Positions 54,303 to 63,562 of a DNA stretch of 64,000 bases are shown here, one piece after another. The translations under genes and the position numbers were made by a program. Origin of the DNA: Sinanaerobacter sp. ZZT-01 (GTDB taxonomy: Bacteria > Bacillota > Clostridia > Peptostreptococcales > Anaerovoracaceae); assembly GCF_035621135.1 (NCBI RefSeq), contig NZ_CP141728.1, positions 3,100,001-3,164,000 on the forward strand. Reading direction: 5' to 3'. The notes beneath the pieces are model-generated. The model was not told the DNA's origin. It did no database searches and saw only the letters and a list, made by a program, of their open reading frames with translations. How positions within the stretch are numbered: position 1 is the stretch's first letter; each line of letters begins with the position of its first letter.

Positions 54303-57300
54303 CTATAACTTCATTTCAAAGCTCTCCTTTTTACCAATAAATTTGCAATCTTCTTTTTTGACCTCTTCTTCCTCCTTATCCAGGTTTAGCGCTGTATTTA
54401 ATTCATTCATCCTTTTTTCTTTTTCTATCAGTTCGTTTTCATAAAAAAACGGTTTTGCAAGCTCCTTCTTAGCATTAGTCATTTGCGTTTGTAGATTTTC
54501 TAGCTGCTGTTTGCTTTCTTCAAGGATCATAGGCAATGCATCGAGCTTATTGTTGATCCGAGTAATAACTCCAAAAGCATCATGTCCTAATTCAATTTTA
54601 TACTGATTGGAACCTTTTAATTGCACAAAAAAAGAACCTTCCATACTTACTAGCATTTCGAGTCCTTTGTACTGGCCTATAGATTGTAGTTCACGATTTT
54701 TTAACTCATTACAACAATCTAAAATATATTGCCCTGCAGCAGATTTGTCATCCGTTATATTATTTCCAATCGTCATCTCAAATTGATCTCCAAAGGAATG
54801 AAGCGTTTTAATATCCTTCTCCAATGTTTCAATTTTTAGTTTTACTCTTTGGATCTGTATTGGATAATTCTTTACGATATCATCCTCAAGTCGATATCTT
54901 TGGCTGAGATAATTGGATTTTAATAACATTAATTTTGAAACGGTAATATCTAGATCCATTTTTTCCTTGATTAGAGGATCTCCGGTCGCTAATGCTTTTA
55001 CCTCCGCATAAGACAATGCAGTTTCATCGATATCCTCACAGCTTCGTGCCGGTGATTTTGATGTCATAATCTGCCCGATAAATTTCTGCTTATTTTCAAT
55101 CAAGCCCCAATTGTAAGCATCAAAGGTTGCTTCTGTCACATACTTAAATATCTTTACGCATTCATTTTGATTTCCTTTTCTCAAAATTCTCCCCTCACGC
55201 TGCTCAATGTCAGCTGGCCGCCACGGACAATCGATATGATGCAATGCTGCCAATCGATCCTGGATGTTTGTGCCGGCACCCATTTTAGACGTAGAGCCGA
55301 GAAGAACACGCACCTTTCCTTTTCTCACCTTTGCAAATAGCTCTGCCTTTTTTATTTCAGTGTTTGCATCATGTATAAATGCAATTTCTTCTTCCGGAAC
55401 ACCTTTATTAATTAGCTTAGTGCGTATGTCATCATAAACATTAAAGCTCCCATCTTTCTTTGGCGTAGACAGATCACAAAAGATAAGCTGTGTTCCTTTT
55501 TTCTCTTCCGTATCTAACCAGGTTTTAAATACATTCTTTACACAAAGATTTACCTTGCTATCCGGATCATCCGAAAGTGTATTGTCCTTCAATCTTTGAT
55601 CTAAAGCAAGCTTTCTTCCGTCACTGGTGATCTTTAGCATATTATCTACATAAGGCTCCACCAATCCCTTTCGTACGGCATCTGCACGTTTAGAAAGTTC
55701 CATAACCATCTGCTTTTGATATATACTTGGCTGAGTAACAGCCGTTACATATTCTGCCTTTGGTACAGGAAGCTTCAGCATATCAGCAGTTTGTATATCT
55801 GCGGCTTCTTTCCACATCGCCATAAGCTCCGGAAGATTAAAGAATTTAGCAAACCTTGTTTTTGCACGGAATCCCGTTCCCTCCGGTGCCAGCTCAATTG
55901 CCGTAACCGTTTCTCCAAAATTTGCTGCCCAACTGTCAAAATGTCCCAAGCCTTGTTTTTGTAAAGTATCATATTGCAAATATCGCATCATCGTATAAAG
56001 CTCTACCATACTATTGGATACCGGAGTTCCGGTTGCAAAGGTTACTCCTTTTCCTCCTGTTAATTCGTCCATATAGCAACACTTTGCAAACATATCACTG
56101 GATTTCTGTGCCTGACTTTGTCCGATTCCTGCTATATTTCTCATCTTCGTATGTAAAAATAAATTCTTAAATGCATGAGCTTCATCAATAAATAACCGAT
56201 CTACACCCAATTCCTCAAAGGTTACAACATCATCCTTTTTACTTTCATCGTTTAACTTCTTCAACTTTACCATGAGATTTTTTTTACTTTTCTCCATCTG
56301 CTTAATTGTATAGCGTTCTCCGTCTGCATCTTTCGTTTCCTTTATAGCTTGTACAATTTCATCGATTTCTTGTTGTATCAATGCTTTCTGACGTTCAGCA
56401 GACAATGGAATCTTCTCAAACTGGGAATGCCCAATAATTACAGCGTCGTATTCTCCGGTGGCAATCCTTGCACAGAATTTCTTACGATTTTCCGGTTGAA
56501 AATCTTCTTTTCTCGCTACGATGATATTCGCTCCCGGATAAAGACGAAGCGTATCTGCACCCCATTGCTCTGTCAAATGGTTTGGTACAACATAAAGTGA
56601 TTTTTGACACAATCCTAGCCGTTTTGCTTCCATTGAAGCAGCTATCATTTCAAAGGTTTTGCCTGCTCCGACACAATGTGCCAGCAATACATTTTGACCA
56701 TACAAGATATGTGCAACTGCATTTCGTTGATGTGGCAAAAGAGTGATCTCCGGATTCATTCCGACAAACTGTATGTGCTGTCCATCGTATTCACGAGGAC
56801 GGATACTATTAAACAATTCATTATACTTTTTGGAAAGCACCTCACGTCTTTCCGGATCATCCCATACCCAGGATTTAAATGCCTCACGAATGCTATCTTG
56901 TTTCTGCTGTGCTAAAATGGTTTCTTTACTGTTTAACACACGCTTCTCTTTTCCATCTGCATCAAGAATCGCATCAAAGATTCGTACATCACGTAAATTT
57001 AAAGAATCCTCAATAATGGAGTACGCATTTCGCCGTTTGGTTCCATAAGTTACATTTGCTAAGGTATTGTTTCCACTATCAGACATTTTTCCGCTTACAT
57101 TAAACTCTCCGGTAATTGGTGCATACCTTACTGCAATCGTCTTGTTACGTAAATATCTCGGTGTTTGCAAGAGTTCATACATAAACTGATTATAATACTC
57201 AGTATCCACCCATGTTGCGCCCAAACGTACGTCAATTTCGGATGCAGATAAATCCTTTGGCTGTACTTGCTCTAGTGAAGATACATTAATTGAAAAACTA

Positions 57301-60300
57301 GGATCCTTGTTCACTGCCTCACGGGCAATCGCTAGCTTTTCTCGTACATTACCGGATAAATACTCATCCGCAGCTTCCCAACCACTGAGAGGATCCTCAC
57401 CGGACTCAGGATTCTTAAAAATAATGCCTTCCAGTTGTTTCTTTATTTCTTCAATTTTTTCTGAGCCACCCATTAATTGACTCATATATCCTAAATCTAC
57501 ACAGGCTCGTTCTCCGATGGAGATTGCCAATGCTTCCGTAGCGGTTGATACACTTTTTATTGCAGCTTCTCGCTTAATGGTACGTTTAGTAAACATATCA
57601 GCTTTACGTTCCAAATCACCGGATTCATCCAATATTTCAAGCGAACATAATAGGCAATAAGAAGAGTCCTGTATAAAAGCCTTTTTATTTGCACGATGGT
57701 TAATTAACCCATATTCCTGTATGAAAGTATCATAGGTTTGATTTAATTGTCGTTGCAAGCTATGAATTTCTTCGTCCTTGCCATCATTTAGTTGTACCTC
57801 AATCAGCTTTCGTGTAATGTCACGCAAAGAAATCATTGTACGAATCCGTTGTTCAGCATCAATCGATACTTCAATCGGCAGCATTTGTGCATTCTCACGA
57901 AAATAAAGCGTATCATCCACTAAGGTATAACTAAAATTACGAACACTTGCATCTGCAGGTAAAATTTCTTTTTCAAACGTTTCTTCATTTCTTTTTTCTT
58001 CCCGTAAAGGTGCGTAAATCTTTGGTAATTGTAGTTGCTTGACTGCATTTGTAAGCTGTTCTTTCAAATCAATTTCTGTAATTGCTTTACAAGTGAGGAC
58101 TTCTCCAAAGGGTCCACTTTCCATTGTCATCTTTCCTAAAATCATCTCCGGATGCTGCACAAAATATTGGTTCATAGTAAAACCGTCATCTGTCTGAGAA
58201 AGCTGTACCCAAGGTGGTTCTAACTCATCCTTTCGTTCTTCTTTCTTAAAAAACAAAATATCTGCCATTACCTCAGTTCCGGCATTTGCTTTAAAGGCCG
58301 TATCCGGTAGACGAATGGCTCCTAAAAGCTCTGCTTTCTGTGATAAATAACGACGTACACTAGGATTTTGCTTGTCCATCGTACCACTTGATGTAATAAA
58401 TGCAACGACTCCACCATCTCGTACTTTATCCAAAGATTTTGCGAAAAAATAATCATGGATAAGAAAATTATATTTATCGTATGTTTTATCCGACACCTTA
58501 TATTGACCAAAGGGAACATTACCGATTACTAGATCAAAATAATTATCCGGATATTGCACATCTTCAAACCCTGATATTTCTATTTTTGCATTTGGATAGA
58601 GCTGTTTTGCAATTCTACCTGTTAGATTGTCAAGCTCTACTCCATATAAACTGCTCTCCTGCATTCTGCTTGGTAACATTCCAAAGAAATTACCGATTCC
58701 CATTGACGGTTCTAAGATTTTTCCGTTTTCAAATCCCATTTGCTCCAATGCAGCATGCATTGCATCAATAATAACCGGACTTGTATAATGTGAATTGAGT
58801 GTAGATTCTCTTGCTGAAGAAAACTCACCTTCAGATAATAATTCCTTTAGCTTAAGATATTCTTTTGACCATGCAGCATTGCTCTCATCGAAAGCTTGGG
58901 ACAAACCTCCCCATCCAACATACTGAGATAATAGATTTTGCTCTTCCGATGTCGCCTTACGGTTTTCACTTTCAATTTGCTTTAAGGTTTCGATTGCTAC
59001 TATATTTCGTTGAAATTTCTCTTTGGCTCCCCCATATCCAAGTTGCTCATCTTTAATCTGAAAGTTATCTAAAGCTGATTCCAATGGCTCTTTTTCTTCT
59101 TCACTATCTGCACTTAAATTTGTTTCGTCAACAATTACATCTACAGCCTGATTCGTGGAAGGTAATTCTTTTTCCTCCTTCCATTTTAAATAATCGGTCA
59201 TTTCTTCAGCTGACAGATAACGATCAGTCTTTATAAGCTTATGAACTCGTTCCGCAACTTTTTTCCATGTTAATAAAATTTCTGCATTAGGTTCAAAGAT
59301 ACTTCCTTTTTTTAATTTTAAGCCTTTATAATCATGGTCTTCATAGCTATCGTCTGATCCCGGTAACGCAGGAGCACTCCCGCCCGTTCCATATTCCTTT
59401 TTTAAGAAAGTTGCAGCTTCGTTATTGTCTTTTAATTCATGACTAAAGTAATCATAAATCCGATAAGTGCTTTCACTGAAATTACTTCCTCCGCATAACC
59501 TGTAATCGATTTCATCTTGCGTAATGAAGGTTTCAATTGGGATTTTAGTAGTTTCGGCACTTGGAAACTTTTTCGGAATCAATTTAAGATCCTCCACATC
59601 ACTACGAATATCTCTTGGTTTATATATGAGTCGAAATCTCGCTTTTACTTTTCCACTTTCTAATTCATTAATGGCTCGATCCATGCAAACTAAAATGCTA
59701 TCAATTCCTTTTTCATGAGACAGCAAACGAATAATCTTTTCTTCTGATTTCGGATAAATATGATTAATCCCTAATTCCTCCGGCATCTCATTTCGTTCAT
59801 CTCGAAAGAAAGAATATATTTTTGAAGCTAATGATTTTTTCTCATAACCTTCAACTTGAGCCATCTCTCCTTTAGTCATATAAGAACCGGATAAAATTAA
59901 ATTGTGAACTCGTTTTTCTATTTCCTCCCAAGAAAGCATTCTCATGGCTTCAAATCTTGCAGCATGGCCATGTGAAAATCGCATACCCTTTTCGTCATAC
60001 CATACGCTGATCGATTGTCCATCCAAAATAAAGCCTTTGCCACCGATCTCATATTCATTTTTTAAAAATGTAATATTTTCTTGCTCGCTTTTCCCTTTTT
60101 GGTATTTAGCAAAGATTCTTAAACGACTCTTTTCTCTTCCACCACCACTTAAAAGCACTTGATCTACCATACTGTCGGAAATAAAAAAAGCAGCGGGTAT
60201 TGCAAACTTGTCATCTGCATGATCCACTGCTATATTCCCCAATTGTTCTTCAACACTTGGAAATAAACTTAGCTGTATATTAGTTCCGTCAGAACGATTT

Positions 60301-61487
60301 CCTCCGCTGAATGCTGAATATTGTTCATTTTTTGAACCCAAAGCATTTGATTCTCTGCCTTCAGTTCCTCCGTTATCCCCTCGCTCTTTTTCATCTGCTC
60401 CATGAGGACTTCCAATCTCTCTTCTGCCTGCTGCTGAATCTGTAGTAGATGTTCCTTCAGCTTGTTGGAAAGAAGAAGACCGCTGTAAGTTCCTCCCTTG
60501 TACTCCTTCAGATATTCCTTTCTCATCAATCCGTATTTCGTCAATGTCCCCTCCGGCTGTTCGTCCAATGTAATCTCTGGTATGAAATAATCTCCGTTCT
60601 TCTGATATGTTAATTGTGTCATTATAAATTCCCCTTTCTGTTGCTTCATTTGTTCCATAAGGTACTTCTTCACTTTTACGCTTTAAAGCATTATATTCTA
60701 CATTACTTTCCTTTGCAAGGTCTTTTTCAGTAAAACCTTTTTCATAAGCATCAATCTCTTTTCCGATCTCGATTAAAATTGGTTTCGCCAGGTCTGATAT
60801 TGCATTTCCTAATTGAGACAAGGTTTCCACGGTATTAAATTCTGAGATGCTTGAAAAATCAAAATCAATTTCCATATTCTCCGGATCAACATCGCATCGA
60901 TATAAAATCAAATACGATATGCTGGAGTCTAACAAATTACGTGTACGCACCTGTATATTCAATTCATCCAGTTCTTCTAAAAGACTGTTTTCTTTGTGAG
61001 ATTGTATCTCCTTGGATAATTCTTTATAAGAGTCTTGTGTGATATGATGGACAAGCTCTTTAACCCGTTCCTCAAAAGTTAAGCTAGAATCACTTTCTCC
61101 ATAGGTCTCTTCTAACCAATTCAACACAAAGTCTTTATGATTCTCTTGAAGCTCCCATAGCTTTGGTAATTTTCCAATCTTTTTTGCCTTATGTACATCA
61201 GCTACGTCAAAGACATATTTTATTCTCTGTGCTTCACTGCTCTCATCCATTAACGCAATCCCTTTTGCTCCACGATTAACCCAACAGTTCATCCTGGTAT
61301 TCCAAAAATCAATGGATGCACATGCGGTTGCATCCGGTCTTTGAGCGTAAATTAATAACTGGTCAAGAAACCGATACTTGTATAATCTTCCTGCACATTG
61401 CAAATATTGTTTCCAGTTATCTTCGTTTGAGGTGATTTTCTTTATTGTATCCTGTGCTAAACTTGATATCGTTGTAAACTTCGGCAT
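54303..61487 (-). CDS. Giant ICE protein: ssDNA-binding-like, N6-methylase and SNF2 helicase domains
   Basis: 2394 residues. An ArdC-like N-terminus (FLDQLLIYAQRPDATACASI, then WNTRMNCWVNRGAKGIAL) is followed by a low-complexity linker (about 280 to 420) and a middle region. Next is a methylase-like domain at about 850 to 1000 (LSQYVGWGGLSQAF, ILEPSMGIGNFFG, LVIGNVPFGQ, a variant of NPPF), and then an SNF2-type helicase: AHCVGAGKTFEMIAAS (Walker A near 1605), FIDEAHAFKN (near 1766), FATGTPVSNSM and QREGRILRKGN (near 2095). Such proteins are conserved in Tn1549-like elements and are thought to help element maintenance or transfer. AGGAGG before ATG. Confidence 0.9.
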   Translation of the reverse strand: MPKFTTISSLAQDTIKKITSNEDNWKQYLQCAGRLYKYRFLDQLLIYAQRPDATACASIDFWNTRMNCWVNRGAKGIALMDESSEAQRIKYVFDVADVHKAKKIGKLPKLWELQENHKDFVLNWLEETYGESDSSLTFEERVKELVHHITQDSYKELSKEIQSHKENSLLEELDELNIQVRTRNLLDSSISYLILYRCDVDPENMEIDFDFSSISEFNTVETLSQLGNAISDLAKPILIEIGKEIDAYEKGFTEKDLAKESNVEYNALKRKSEEVPYGTNEATERGIYNDTINISEERRLFHTRDYIGRTAGGDIDEIRIDEKGISEGVQGRNLQRSSSFQQAEGTSTTDSAAGRREIGSPHGADEKERGDNGGTEGRESNALGSKNEQYSAFSGGNRSDGTNIQLSLFPSVEEQLGNIAVDHADDKFAIPAAFFISDSMVDQVLLSGGGREKSRLRIFAKYQKGKSEQENITFLKNEYEIGGKGFILDGQSISVWYDEKGMRFSHGHAARFEAMRMLSWEEIEKRVHNLILSGSYMTKGEMAQVEGYEKKSLASKIYSFFRDERNEMPEELGINHIYPKSEEKIIRLLSHEKGIDSILVCMDRAINELESGKVKARFRLIYKPRDIRSDVEDLKLIPKKFPSAETTKIPIETFITQDEIDYRLCGGSNFSESTYRIYDYFSHELKDNNEAATFLKKEYGTGGSAPALPGSDDSYEDHDYKGLKLKKGSIFEPNAEILLTWKKVAERVHKLIKTDRYLSAEEMTDYLKWKEEKELPSTNQAVDVIVDETNLSADSEEEKEPLESALDNFQIKDEQLGYGGAKEKFQRNIVAIETLKQIESENRKATSEEQNLLSQYVGWGGLSQAFDESNAAWSKEYLKLKELLSEGEFSSARESTLNSHYTSPVIIDAMHAALEQMGFENGKILEPSMGIGNFFGMLPSRMQESSLYGVELDNLTGRIAKQLYPNAKIEISGFEDVQYPDNYFDLVIGNVPFGQYKVSDKTYDKYNFLIHDYFFAKSLDKVRDGGVVAFITSSGTMDKQNPSVRRYLSQKAELLGAIRLPDTAFKANAGTEVMADILFFKKEERKDELEPPWVQLSQTDDGFTMNQYFVQHPEMILGKMTMESGPFGEVLTCKAITEIDLKEQLTNAVKQLQLPKIYAPLREEKRNEETFEKEILPADASVRNFSYTLVDDTLYFRENAQMLPIEVSIDAEQRIRTMISLRDITRKLIEVQLNDGKDEEIHSLQRQLNQTYDTFIQEYGLINHRANKKAFIQDSSYCLLCSLEILDESGDLERKADMFTKRTIKREAAIKSVSTATEALAISIGERACVDLGYMSQLMGGSEKIEEIKKQLEGIIFKNPESGEDPLSGWEAADEYLSGNVREKLAIAREAVNKDPSFSINVSSLEQVQPKDLSASEIDVRLGATWVDTEYYNQFMYELLQTPRYLRNKTIAVRYAPITGEFNVSGKMSDSGNNTLANVTYGTKRRNAYSIIEDSLNLRDVRIFDAILDADGKEKRVLNSKETILAQQKQDSIREAFKSWVWDDPERREVLSKKYNELFNSIRPREYDGQHIQFVGMNPEITLLPHQRNAVAHILYGQNVLLAHCVGAGKTFEMIAASMEAKRLGLCQKSLYVVPNHLTEQWGADTLRLYPGANIIVARKEDFQPENRKKFCARIATGEYDAVIIGHSQFEKIPLSAERQKALIQQEIDEIVQAIKETKDADGERYTIKQMEKSKKNLMVKLKKLNDESKKDDVVTFEELGVDRLFIDEAHAFKNLFLHTKMRNIAGIGQSQAQKSSDMFAKCCYMDELTGGKGVTFATGTPVSNSMVELYTMMRYLQYDTLQKQGLGHFDSWAANFGETVTAIELAPEGTGFRAKTRFAKFFNLPELMAMWKEAADIQTADMLKLPVPKAEYVTAVTQPSIYQKQMVMELSKRADAVRKGLVEPYVDNMLKITSDGRKLALDQRLKDNTLSDDPDSKVNLCVKNVFKTWLDTEEKKGTQLIFCDLSTPKKDGSFNVYDDIRTKLINKGVPEEEIAFIHDANTEIKKAELFAKVRKGKVRVLLGSTSKMGAGTNIQDRLAALHHIDCPWRPADIEQREGRILRKGNQNECVKIFKYVTEATFDAYNWGLIENKQKFIGQIMTSKSPARSCEDIDETALSYAEVKALATGDPLIKEKMDLDITVSKLMLLKSNYLSQRYRLEDDIVKNYPIQIQRVKLKIETLEKDIKTLHSFGDQFEMTIGNNITDDKSAAGQYILDCCNELKNRELQSIGQYKGLEMLVSMEGSFFVQLKGSNQYKIELGHDAFGVITRINNKLDALPMILEESKQQLENLQTQMTNAKKELAKPFFYENELIEKEKRMNELNTALNLDKEEEEVKKEDCKFIGKKESFEMKL
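60269..60622 (-). CDS. TnpV-family protein nested in another frame of the giant gene
   Basis: 117 residues read in a different frame from the enclosing gene on the same strand. It starts MTQLTYQKNGDYFIPEITLD and continues GTLTKYGLMRKEYLKEYKGG; this is the TnpV family (transposon-encoded). Its own site AAGGGG lies eight bases before ATG. The overlapped part of the giant protein is a low-complexity linker, which tolerates dual coding. Role of TnpV is unknown. Confidence 0.8.
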   Translation of the reverse strand: MTQLTYQKNGDYFIPEITLDEQPEGTLTKYGLMRKEYLKEYKGGTYSGLLLSNKLKEHLLQIQQQAEERLEVLMEQMKKSEGITEELKAENQMLWVQKMNNIQHSAEEIVLTELIYS

Positions 61488-62181
61488 TGCTCCTCCTATT
61501 GCTTAATATAGTTTTAATAGTTAATAATATTTTTTCTTTTTCTGATAGTAAAGGTGTTAGTCTTTCTAAGTTCTTAGGCATGTCAAATTGACCACCCCCC
61601 CTAGTCAAATTTCGAAATTGAAAGGTTTTGAAAATGGCATTCAAAATCTTATGTACTTTACTTCTCTTCTGTTTTGATTCCTTCAATCGTTTTAATGGTG
61701 CGTCATCCTCTTTTTCATTCATCTTATTTGCTTTCTCTTCTTCCGGTTTTATAGAATCCAGCTCTGTCTCTTGCATTGTTTTGGTCATAGAATCAACCTC
61801 ATTTGGTTCCAAAACTAGCTGCTCCTCCTTCATTCTCTCCTTTCTTATTTCTTCTTTTCTTGCTTTTGTTGTACGGTTTTCTTGTTTAAAATTCGCAATC
61901 TCCGAGTGATTATCTGCCAAAATATATAGGTTTGAAGTTTGGCTTCGATCGTCTCTGTGGCGAGCTTGTTTTTTCAAAAGGCCAAACTCTAAAAGCTCCC
62001 GAATGGCACGCTGCACACTGGATACAGAGATCCCACACTCCTGTGCGATTCTCTTTAGTCCTGGAAAGCATGTATTCATTTTGTTAGACCGATGAGCAAG
62101 ATAAACGTATACCGTCCTTGCTTTGATTGTCAGATCAAAATTAAATTGAAATATATGATTACTTGCAGTAATTGCCGTCAT
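61417..62181 (-). CDS. Helix-turn-helix protein, possible replication or transfer initiator
   Basis: 254 residues. The N-terminal winged helix has TIKARTVYVYLAHRSNKMNT and IAQECGISVSSVQRAIRELL. The central part is charged and helical (about 95 to 175), and the C-terminal part contains LTRGGGQFDMPKNLERLTPL. AGGAGG eight bases before ATG. Its end overlaps the start of the giant gene by about 70 bases. A run of seven G lies at the RGGG codons. Similar proteins start ICE transfer blocks; replication initiation is inference. Confidence 0.75.
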   Translation of the reverse strand: MTAITASNHIFQFNFDLTIKARTVYVYLAHRSNKMNTCFPGLKRIAQECGISVSSVQRAIRELLEFGLLKKQARHRDDRSQTSNLYILADNHSEIANFKQENRTTKARKEEIRKERMKEEQLVLEPNEVDSMTKTMQETELDSIKPEEEKANKMNEKEDDAPLKRLKESKQKRSKVHKILNAIFKTFQFRNLTRGGGQFDMPKNLERLTPLLSEKEKILLTIKTILSNRRSNAEVYNDIKFSTGYNKENHLKRR

Positions 62182-62283
62182 TCTCTTATCCTCCTATTGA
62201 AAAAGCTTGCAAAAGTAATTGATTACGGCTATACTACAAGTAAATGAAGTAGTATAGCTGTAAATGGTAATAAGGCGTACTTC

Positions 62284-62326
62284 AAAAGGATGCAGGGGTC
62301 GTTCTCCCTACATCCTCTTTTTTATT
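62284..62326. terminator. Hairpin terminator after the small element protein
   Basis: GGATG-c-AGGG pairs with CCCT-a-CATCC around an eight-base loop. The plus strand continues TCTTTTTTATTTTT and the minus strand CCTTTTG. Confidence 0.6.
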
Positions 62327-62327
62327 T

Positions 62328-62657
62328 TTATCTTTCCATGAAATTCTTCAGGAGCTTATCTTGTTTTTCTACTACTGTATTGGTTGGATCGATACCACAA
62401 ATGCGTAATGAAAATTCATCACTTTGTGCATCGTTTACCTCTGCGATAAACTGCACTTTTTTTCCAACTTCAATCGGTAAGCTCTCAATCTGCTTTGCCA
62501 CTTCATCACTTGCTACTACTTTAATTCTCACAGGTTCGTTCGGATTTTCCCCCTCGATTTGCATAATACCTAGTAGCAAAGCTTTATCTTTACCGCAAAT
62601 GCTCCACTTTTTTAATATAGGTGCCTCTTCAAACATTCCTTCCATTGCCAATAACAT
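62328..62657 (-). CDS. Small conserved element protein, unknown
   Basis: 109 residues. No family recognised. The sequence looks like a small beta-rich domain (ALLLGIMQIEGENPNEPVRI, then VGKKVQFIAEVNDAQSDEFS) with a helical end (VVEKQDKLLKNFMER). GGGGG precedes the ATG. It sits between the OB-fold gene and the HTH gene in a tightly packed run. Could be an accessory to the OB-fold protein. Confidence 0.6.
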   Translation of the reverse strand: MLLAMEGMFEEAPILKKWSICGKDKALLLGIMQIEGENPNEPVRIKVVASDEVAKQIESLPIEVGKKVQFIAEVNDAQSDEFSLRICGIDPTNTVVEKQDKLLKNFMER

Positions 62658-62676
62658 ACTTCTTTCCCCCTTCTTA

Positions 62677-63123
62677 TTAACCCAATGTCGGTTGTGCTAC
62701 TTCAAGCTGTGGCTTCTCATTTTTACCTGCTTCTTTTTGTTTTTCGTCAGCAACATATCGTTCAATTAGGTTACCCATTCTAATATACCTTTTAAATAAG
62801 TCATCCACATTTTTCATAAATACTTTCTTATGATCGATTTTCTGAATGCTGAAGCCCATTGTCTGAATTGGTTTCTCCATAGATGCATTCTTATACTGAT
62901 TCGCCGTTGGCTGTCCAATGAAATGGATCGATTCGCCCTTTCCATATTTCATAAGCTCCTTGGCATTATCTCCCCAGGCATGGATATTAACGGGAATACT
63001 TGGTCGGTTCTTCGCCGTATGAATGTAAATTGTCGTGCTTGCAACGTTGGTTTTTCCATTTGCTAACTCTACAGTTCTAATTTCCGGTTCTCTTCCAAGA
63101 ACACCTGCAATTACATTTAACAT
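62677..63123 (-). CDS. OB-fold single-strand-binding-like protein
   Basis: About 148 residues. The pattern LNVIAGVLGREPEIRTVELA, then TNVASTTIYIHTAKNRPSIP, VNIHAWGDNAKELMKYGKGE and SIHFIGQPTANQYKN is that of a diverged SSB. The C-terminal part is a basic helix and a proline-containing tail (VAQPTLG). No acidic SSB tip. The ATG at 63123 has AGGAGA upstream; an in-frame upstream extension with leucine runs has no site. It is distinct from the ssb at 42,959. Confidence 0.7.
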   Translation of the reverse strand: MLNVIAGVLGREPEIRTVELANGKTNVASTTIYIHTAKNRPSIPVNIHAWGDNAKELMKYGKGESIHFIGQPTANQYKNASMEKPIQTMGFSIQKIDHKKVFMKNVDDLFKRYIRMGNLIERYVADEKQKEAGKNEKPQLEVAQPTLG

Positions 63124-63143
63124 TTTTCTCTCCTCTTCTCTCT

Positions 63144-63560
63144 TTACACAAGAGAACAACAATAGAAGCAATAACTTATAAAGATAGGGACTGCAAACGG
63201 TACAGCATTTATTTTTTTGATGAAGCAATACAAGATGGCTAAAATACACGCAAGCATTAAGACTGTGCTTAAGGCTGATATGCCGATAAACAGTCCCAGG
63301 GATAAAATTAGCTTATAATCACCCCCTCCCAAACCTCTTTGATTGATTTTATATAATAAAAAAAGAATCATAGCCGGCACCAACACCCCTAAGATTCTTT
63401 CACTGGCAGAAATAAAAAAATCATCCTTGTTAAATAAGATGATTTTTAAAAAAGTAACCGCAATCAGCAACGCTGCCGCTTTATTGGGGATGATACGGCA
63501 GCGATAATCCCAATAAGCCGCATACGCTAAAATAGGAATAGGCATCAAATAACAAATCAT
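63144..63560 (-). CDS. A24-family prepilin peptidase
   Basis: About 138 residues, with about four transmembrane segments. The aspartate motifs of the family are AYWDYRCRIIPNKAA and RGLGGGDYKLILSLGLF (the GxGD motif). It lacks the N-terminal methylase domain of full PilD, like short A24 peptidases. It should cleave prepilin-like signal peptides at the membrane. AAAGGG before ATG. A pilus-like substrate may lie further right. Confidence 0.8.
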   Translation of the reverse strand: MICYLMPIPILAYAAYWDYRCRIIPNKAAALLIAVTFLKIILFNKDDFFISASERILGVLVPAMILFLLYKINQRGLGGGDYKLILSLGLFIGISALSTVLMLACILAILYCFIKKINAVPFAVPIFISYCFYCCSLV

Positions 63561-63562
63561 CT

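Noticed and set aside
55716-60162. Several plus-strand open frames inside the giant helicase gene
   Set aside because: They are antisense shadows without ribosome binding sites or family features.
62797-63123. Upstream extension of the OB-fold protein with leucine-rich start as a signal peptide
   Set aside because: The leucine run belongs to in-frame upstream sequence that overlaps the peptidase gene. The ATG at 63123 has its own site and starts the OB fold.
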